A stretch of 8,919 nt of DNA, taken from positions 1-8,919 of the forward strand of contig JAKAIQ010000078.1 of NCBI GenBank assembly GCA_021825035.1, read 5' to 3'. The translations under genes and the position numbers were made by a program. Positions 4,905 to 8,919 of the stretch are shown in pieces; positions within the stretch are counted from its first letter, which is position 1, and each line of letters starts with the position of its first letter. Source of the DNA: Deltaproteobacteria bacterium (GTDB taxonomy: Bacteria > Desulfobacterota > GWC2-55-46). Below the pieces are notes generated by a model. The model was not told the origin of the DNA, did no database searches, and worked only from the letters and a program-made list of their open reading frames with translations.

Positions 4905-6305
4905 TTTTGGTCTAATTGTTGCACCTTTTGGTGCAGAAAAAGATTCTTTTATAATGCCGAACTTGTTGAGCCTGTATTGGAGGGTTCGATAGCTCATTCC
5001 AAGAAGTTGAGCGGCTTTACCGAGTATTCCGTTCGACTTTATCATCGCCTTCACGAGCATTTCTTTTTCAAACTCCTCGAATGATATGCCTTCGTCCGGA
5101 AGTTCGAAATCGATCTTGCCAAGCATTATGGGCCTTGTCATTATCTCCATCGGAATCGATTCGACGCCGATGATATCGCCCTCGTTCAAGAGCGCGGCCC
5201 TTTCAATGACGGCCTCAAGCTGGCGCACATTGCCGGGCCAGTTATAATTGAGAAGCATGTTCATGGCTTCATCGGAAACGCCCTTCAAGTTCTTCTCGAA
5301 AGATGTATTGTATTTTTTGATGAAATACGCCACAAGCTGAGGGATATCGCTCCTCCTATCCCGCAGGGGCGGGATCTTGAAGGCGACTACATTGAGCCTG
5401 TAGAAAAGGTCTTCCCTGAAGCGGCCTTTCTTTATCTCTCCGTCGAGGTTCCTGTTGGTAGCGGCGATAAGACGGACGTTCACTTTTATGGAACTGCTCC
5501 CTCCCACCCTGCGGAGTTCCCTGTCCTGTATGACACGTAAAAGCTTGGCCTGGAGCATAAGATTCATGTCGCCTATTTCATCAAGAAAAATAGTTCCGCC
5601 GTCAGCGGCCTCGAAAAGCCCGATATTCCTCGCGTAAGCGCCGGTGAATGCGCCCTTTTCGTAACCGAAAAGCTCGGTCTCGAGAAGCGTTTCGGGAATG
5701 GCCGCGCAATTTATGGCCATAAACGGCATAGACGCCCTTGGTCCCGCATAATGCAGCGCCCTGGCGACAAGTTCCTTGCCCGTGCCGCTCTCTCCGTAAA
5801 TGAGCACTGTCGCCGAGCTTCCAGAGACCTTTTTTATCATCCTGAATATCTCACGCATCTTGTTATCGTTGCCTATTATGCCTTCGGGTCTGAACTGCTT
5901 TTCGAGCTGCTCCCTGAGATGGATGTTCTCGTTCAGGAGCCGAGCTTTCTCAACGGCCTTGCTCGCCACCATCAGGAGTTTTTCCCTGTCGAGAGGCTTT
6001 GTGAGGTAATCGAAAACGCCCAGTCTTATGGCGTCGACCGCCGAATCAATTGTGCCGTGGGCGGTTATTACAACCACGCTTGCGCTGGGCCGCTCCCTCA
6101 AGATATGCTTCATCAGCTCATTGCCGTCCATTCCCGGCATCTTCAGGTCGGTTATGACGAGGTCAAAGTTCGCCTTCTGAATGGCGTCAAGGGCGTCCTT
6201 GCCGCCGCTCGCGGTCCCCACATCGTAGCCCTCGGCCTCCAATATGGCCTTCAATATCTCCCTTTGCCCCTTTTCGTCGTCTACGACGAGAACCGTTCCT
6301 TTCAT
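4899..6305 (-). CDS. NtrC-family sigma-54-dependent response regulator
   Basis: A 468-residue regulator of full family length. The receiver domain spans about 1-120, with acidic pocket D9/D10, phospho-acceptor D53 (I-T-D-L-K-M-P), T81 and K103 (T-K-P). The AAA+ domain spans about 142-385: Walker A G-E-S-G-T-G-K-E (171-178), sigma-54 contact loop G-A-F-T-G-A (218-223), Walker B G-G-T-I-F-L-D-E (D242/E243), and sensor/arginine-finger region F-R-E-D-L-F-Y-R-L (296-304). A Fis-type helix-turn-helix spans about 424-450 (G-K-A-A-Q-L-L-G-M-S-Y-R-T-L-Q-Y-R-L). All catalytic motifs are intact, so it should hydrolyse ATP to open sigma-54 promoters when phosphorylated. The kinase stop and this start abut as TAAATG, and GGGAGGG (6317-6311) precedes the ATG, so the pair is translationally coupled. 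The closest named relatives in style are ZraR/AtoC/HydG; the signal cannot be told from sequence. Confidence 0.96.
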   Translation of the reverse strand: MKGTVLVVDDEKGQREILKAILEAEGYDVGTASGGKDALDAIQKANFDLVITDLKMPGMDGNELMKHILRERPSASVVVITAHGTIDSAVDAIRLGVFDYLTKPLDREKLLMVASKAVEKARLLNENIHLREQLEKQFRPEGIIGNDNKMREIFRMIKKVSGSSATVLIYGESGTGKELVARALHYAGPRASMPFMAINCAAIPETLLETELFGYEKGAFTGAYARNIGLFEAADGGTIFLDEIGDMNLMLQAKLLRVIQDRELRRVGGSSSIKVNVRLIAATNRNLDGEIKKGRFREDLFYRLNVVAFKIPPLRDRRSDIPQLVAYFIKKYNTSFEKNLKGVSDEAMNMLLNYNWPGNVRQLEAVIERAALLNEGDIIGVESIPMEIMTRPIMLGKIDFELPDEGISFEEFEKEMLVKAMIKSNGILGKAAQLLGMSYRTLQYRLNKFGIIKESFSAPKGATIRPKG

Positions 6306-7757
6306 TTATGCCCTCCCGCTCGCAGGAAGATTCACCGTGACGGTGGTTCCCCTGTTTACGACGCTTTCGACGGAAAGAACGCCTCTATGCTCCTCTATAA
6401 TGCGTTTCGTCAGCGCGAGGCCCAGCCCTATGCCAAGGTCTTTCGTCGTAAAATAAGGTTCAAATATTTTAGTCATGTTCTCCGGCGGTATACCGCATCC
6501 GGTATCCTCTATCCTTACGGTCACTCCTTTGCCGTCGGCGAAAGACTCCACATAAAGGCTGCCGCCCTGGGACATCGACTGTATGGCGTTAAGAAAGAGG
6601 TTGAGGAAGCATGTCTTTATCTGCCTGCGGTCGACAAGGACGTCAGGGAGGTCTTCCCCAACCTTCAGCTCCACGGATATCTTCTGCTCAGCGCACCTGT
6701 CGCTTAAAAGATGCGTTGTCTCGGCGAGGATCGGTGCAAGCCCGGAGCTTTGAAGGTTCAAGTGAAGCGGCTTGCCGAAGTTAAGGAAACTGCCGACCAT
6801 GCCGTCGAGCCTTTCTATCTCGGATTTTATGCTCGCGACGGTGGAAAGAAAACTTTCCCTTTTATCGGCTTCCACCGGCATATGAGTGGCCCTCAGGTGG
6901 TCGATGCTCAGGTTTATCAGGTTAAGAGGATTCCTCACCTCATGGGCGATCCCGGACGCGAGGGCTCCTATCTTGGACATGTGTTCGGCCTCCTTGAGCC
7001 GTCCCTCGAGTTCCCTGTTCTCGTCGAGCTTGATGACCATTTCATTGAAGTTGCGGGTAAGCCGCCCTATCTCGTTATTGCCTTCCACCTTGAGCCTAAC
7101 CGTAAGATCCCCTCCGGCGACCCTCTGGGCGGCGTCCGCCAGGCTCTGTATAGGCTCCGTGTATTTATTAGAAAGGTACATGGCAAGAAGTATGCCGATA
7201 GAGAATATGGCGAAAGTGGCGATGAGCCGGTTTCTGTGGTTGGCCCTGGCGATGGAAGCGAAATCATCAAACTGCGTGGCAATATGCACATATCCCAGCA
7301 AAGTCTTTCCGGTGACCACCGGGAGGAGTATGTCGTATCTTTTCTGACCGCCGGTCGTAGTGGTGTACTCGGTGACGTTGCCGAAATTCTTTACGCTTTC
7401 GCCTTTTATGAAGAGCTTCTTCCCGATGAGGCTCGGGTTCGAGCTCGCTATGACATCCCTTCCGTTGTTTACGACGGATATCTCCATTATTCCCTTTTTC
7501 CTAAGGTGCGTCAGCCCCCTGAACTTCTCGATGTTGACCTTGCCGTTTGCTTGCGACATTTGCTCTATGCTCATCTGGATGGCCTCGGAGATATCCTCGG
7601 TATGATGCCTCACTTCATCTATAAGATCCTTTTCGGCCTGCGCATAGATAAAAAGCAACGATGCTATGGAAAGAAAACAGAGCGATACCATTATGACAAG
7701 AAGTTTTGTCTTAAGGCTCAGGCTCGAAAGTACGCCTCGCATGGGTTTAATGAGCAT
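6306..7757 (-). CDS. Membrane sensor histidine kinase, NtrB/ZraS-like, with extracytoplasmic sensor
   Basis: A 483-residue kinase. TM1 is about 17-39, a periplasmic domain about 40-176 and TM2 about 177-196. HAMP is about 197-249 (E-P-I, G-G-D-L-T-V-R, N-E-I-G-R-L). The dimerisation/phospho-acceptor helix has H272 in G-I-A-H-E-V-R-N-P-L. The ATPase domain has N390 (N box), D-T-G-C-G-I (418-423), F-E-P-Y-F-T-T-K (432-439) and G-I-G-L-G-L (442-447). The sensor's alternating strands (I-M-E-I-S-V-V-N ... Y-D-I-L-L-P-V ... G-Y-V-H-I-A) suggest a Cache/PDC fold binding a small ligand; no haem motif or metal-ligand cluster is seen. It phosphorylates the adjacent regulator. The first ATG lacks a clear Shine-Dalgarno; M6 is an alternative start that would not change the domains. 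Confidence 0.95.
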   Translation of the reverse strand: MLIKPMRGVLSSLSLKTKLLVIMVSLCFLSIASLLFIYAQAEKDLIDEVRHHTEDISEAIQMSIEQMSQANGKVNIEKFRGLTHLRKKGIMEISVVNNGRDVIASSNPSLIGKKLFIKGESVKNFGNVTEYTTTTGGQKRYDILLPVVTGKTLLGYVHIATQFDDFASIARANHRNRLIATFAIFSIGILLAMYLSNKYTEPIQSLADAAQRVAGGDLTVRLKVEGNNEIGRLTRNFNEMVIKLDENRELEGRLKEAEHMSKIGALASGIAHEVRNPLNLINLSIDHLRATHMPVEADKRESFLSTVASIKSEIERLDGMVGSFLNFGKPLHLNLQSSGLAPILAETTHLLSDRCAEQKISVELKVGEDLPDVLVDRRQIKTCFLNLFLNAIQSMSQGGSLYVESFADGKGVTVRIEDTGCGIPPENMTKIFEPYFTTKDLGIGLGLALTKRIIEEHRGVLSVESVVNRGTTVTVNLPASGRA

Positions 7758-7790
7758 CGTTCATACCGCTTTACGCCAATACATAAAAAT

Positions 7791-7819
7791 ATCTTAATTC
7801 AGATCAGATTACTAATCAA
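7791..7819 (-). promoter_or_regulatory. Candidate sigma-70 promoter for the kinase-regulator operon
   Basis: Minus strand TTGATT (7819-7814), a 17-nt spacer and TAAGAT (7796-7791), each four of six consensus matches. The predicted start is near 7784, about 27 nt before the kinase ATG. The position is sensible for the divergent gap, but the match is moderate. Confidence 0.4.
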
Positions 7820-7850
7820 TACCATTCGGAGCACGGAATCAATATCATGG

Positions 7851-7879
7851 TTGACTCAAGCACTTTTTTTTGTTAGTGT
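7851..7879 (+). promoter_or_regulatory. Candidate sigma-70 promoter for the cell-wall gene pair
   Basis: TTGACT (7851-7856), a 17-nt spacer containing an eight-T run (7864-7871), and TAGTGT (7874-7879). The -35 is strong (five of six) and the -10 weak. The predicted start near 7886 would leave a leader of about 100 nt before the peptidase ATG. It is back to back with the kinase promoter, so the two divergent units share this 226-nt regulatory gap. Confidence 0.45.
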
Positions 7880-7983
7880 TTATATCCCGCGGGCGTACAC
7901 CCCAAATGATATTGGCAGCATGCGGCGGCAAGACCTTTTATCGAGCCGGCCGTTCAAAAAACAAACCTCTATCGGAGCCGAAC

Positions 7984-8544
7984 ATGAAAGATATCATATG
8001 GAATAGAAGATCTTTTATAAAAACAACCGTTCTCGGAGCCCTCATATTTTTAAGCAATCCGGTATTTGCCGCGGAGGTCTTCAGGGAAAACGCCGCTCCC
8101 GGAAGACTTCTTCTTTTAAACACCCATAACGGCGAAAAGCTTGACGTCACATACAGGAATGAGCTCGGCGAGTATGACCAGAAAGCACTCGACTCGATAA
8201 ACCATATCCTCCGGTGCCCTCTTAACGATGAAGAGATAAAGATGGACGTCAAAGTGCTCGATTACCTTAATGCGCTGGATAAGAGACTCGGAGGAGGCGG
8301 CAACGAGATACACGTGATCTCGGGCTACAGGTCGCCCGAATACAACGCCCTCCTGAGGAGAAAGAGTAAAAGAGTCGCCAAGCACAGCCTGCACACCTTC
8401 GGCAAGGCCATAGATTTGCGGATACCCGGCATATCCACCTCAAAAATAAGACGAACCGCCCTCAACATGGAAGCCGGCGGAGTGGGCTACTATCCAAGGA
8501 AAGGCTTCGTGCATATCGACTCCGGCAGTTTCAGGTACTGGTAA
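7984..8544 (+). CDS. YcbK/DUF882-type M15 peptidase homologue with a Tat signal
   Basis: A 186-residue exported protein. N-R-R-S-F-I-K (7-13) followed by a hydrophobic stretch and A-x-A-A around 28-30 is a twin-arginine signal, so it is probably folded before export; E. coli YcbK is likewise known as a Tat substrate. The mature part carries the DUF882/M15 zinc-peptidase pattern: S-G-Y-R-S (113-117), H137-x-x-G-K-A-I-D144 and G-F-V-H177-I-D179, finishing R-Y-W. H137, D144 and H177 are the expected zinc ligands. A peptidoglycan-modifying or binding role in the periplasm is likely, though the exact bond cut is not established for the family. The frame stays open upstream to an ATG at 7870, but GGAG (7974-7977) six nt before 7984 and the signal-peptide position fix the start. 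The next gene begins 3 nt after its stop. Confidence 0.92.
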   Translation: MKDIIWNRRSFIKTTVLGALIFLSNPVFAAEVFRENAAPGRLLLLNTHNGEKLDVTYRNELGEYDQKALDSINHILRCPLNDEEIKMDVKVLDYLNALDKRLGGGGNEIHVISGYRSPEYNALLRRKSKRVAKHSLHTFGKAIDLRIPGISTSKIRRTALNMEAGGVGYYPRKGFVHIDSGSFRYW

Positions 8545-8547
8545 CCT

Positions 8548-8919
8548 ATGCTCAGGAGGCTCGCCGCCTTTCTTCTGATATGTACAATGCTGTTTTCGGC
8601 CTCCCTCCAGGCTGCGGAGAAGACAAAAAAAACAAAAAGCTGCGGGAGATACTTCCCAAGCGACGATCTGACGGCCTGGCATTGCGTAAGGCTTAAAAAG
8701 GGGCAGACTCTGGAAAGCCTCTTCGACGGCAAATGGCAGGAAGTAGCCCGTTTCAACAGAATAGACCGCAGGCACGTCTATCCCGGCGCAAGGATCAAGG
8801 TTCCAAAAGACCTGCAGTCCATAAACAACTACACGCCCCTCCCGGAATTGTATCCTCCCGCCGACGAGTACCCGAAGTTCATTCTCGTAGTGCTTTCCGA
8901 ACAATTTCTTGGCGCTTAC
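8548..8919 (+). CDS. Secreted L,D-transpeptidase family protein, N-terminal part (runs off the window)
   Basis: An ATG at 8548, 3 nt after the upstream stop, opens a frame of 124 codons to the window edge. Residues 1-22 are a Sec signal peptide (R-R, hydrophobic core, S-L-Q-A-A). A Cys pair (C32, C46) flanks F-P-S-D-D-L-T-A-W. Residues about 44-87 form a LysM-like peptidoglycan-binding unit (L-K-K-G-Q-T-L ... W-Q-E-V-A-R-F-N-R-I-D ... V-Y-P-G-A-R-I-K-V-P). The last residues, F-I-L-V-V-L-S-E-Q-F-L-G-A-Y, match the first strands of the YkuD catalytic domain in deltaproteobacterial L,D-transpeptidases. The catalytic His and Cys would lie beyond the window. Such enzymes make 3-3 crosslinks or attach proteins to peptidoglycan. 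No strong Shine-Dalgarno is present, so translation is probably coupled to the peptidase gene. The family call rests on motif memory. Confidence 0.8.
   Translation, partial: MLRRLAAFLLICTMLFSASLQAAEKTKKTKSCGRYFPSDDLTAWHCVRLKKGQTLESLFDGKWQEVARFNRIDRRHVYPGARIKVPKDLQSINNYTPLPELYPPADEYPKFILVVLSEQFLGAY

Noticed and set aside
7870..7983. Upstream extension of the YcbK-type gene to an ATG at 7870
   Set aside because: It would put 38 residues before the Tat signal, has no ribosome binding site, and overlaps the predicted promoter; GGAG before 7984 supports the shorter form.
5751..8006. Long + strand ORFs (up to 431 codons) opposite the kinase and regulator genes
   Set aside because: They are antisense to two proteins with full sets of conserved catalytic motifs, and their translations show no domain logic; they result from the codon bias of the true strand.

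Overview
This window is bacterial chromosome of moderate GC content. The gene content points to an anaerobic or microaerophilic Gram-negative bacterium of deltaproteobacterial type (Desulfobacterota, Myxococcota or a neighbour). The evidence is a c-type haem chemoreceptor of the kind known from Geobacter, a small periplasmic cytochrome c, an NtrC-type two-component pair, an outer-membrane-type lipoprotein, and a hypothetical protein resembling a two-domain family I associate with myxobacteria and Desulfobacterota. The assignment is inference from protein resemblance; no rRNA, tRNA, mobile element or CRISPR array is visible.

Layout: (1) 1-135, the C-terminal end of a + strand pyridoxamine-phosphate-oxidase-like flavoprotein, convergent with the next block. 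(2) 219-7757, a run of six genes all on the minus strand. In transcription order these are a membrane sensor histidine kinase (7757-6306), an NtrC-family sigma-54 activator (6305-4899), a small coiled-coil lipoprotein (4749-4429), a monohaem cytochrome c with a collagen-like Gly-X-Pro/Met tail (4118-3645), a haem-binding methyl-accepting chemotaxis protein (3074-882), and a hypothetical protein (833-219). (3) 7984-8919, a divergent + strand cell-wall pair: a Tat-exported YcbK-type M15 peptidase homologue followed 3 nt later by a secreted L,D-transpeptidase cut by the window edge.

How the parts may work together: the kinase and response regulator are fused as TAAATG and surely form one pair. 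The regulator has intact GAFTGA, Walker A and Walker B motifs, so it should drive sigma-54 promoters. A good -24/-12 match (4810-4825, minus strand) lies between it and the lipoprotein gene, with an imperfect dyad at 4861-4904 just upstream. This makes the lipoprotein the most likely local target of the pair. The haem chemoreceptor has its own near-consensus sigma-70 promoter (3360-3388), a long leader of about 280 nt with nested inverted repeats, and palindromes upstream. It sits beside a c-type cytochrome, suggesting a local redox or diatomic-gas theme.

Most noteworthy: the cytochrome with a Met-rich collagen-like tail, the lipoprotein made of exact 14-residue coiled-coil repeats plus a Lys-rich tail, the chemoreceptor whose signalling tip lacks several canonical contact residues, and the sigma-54 site linking kinase/regulator to lipoprotein.
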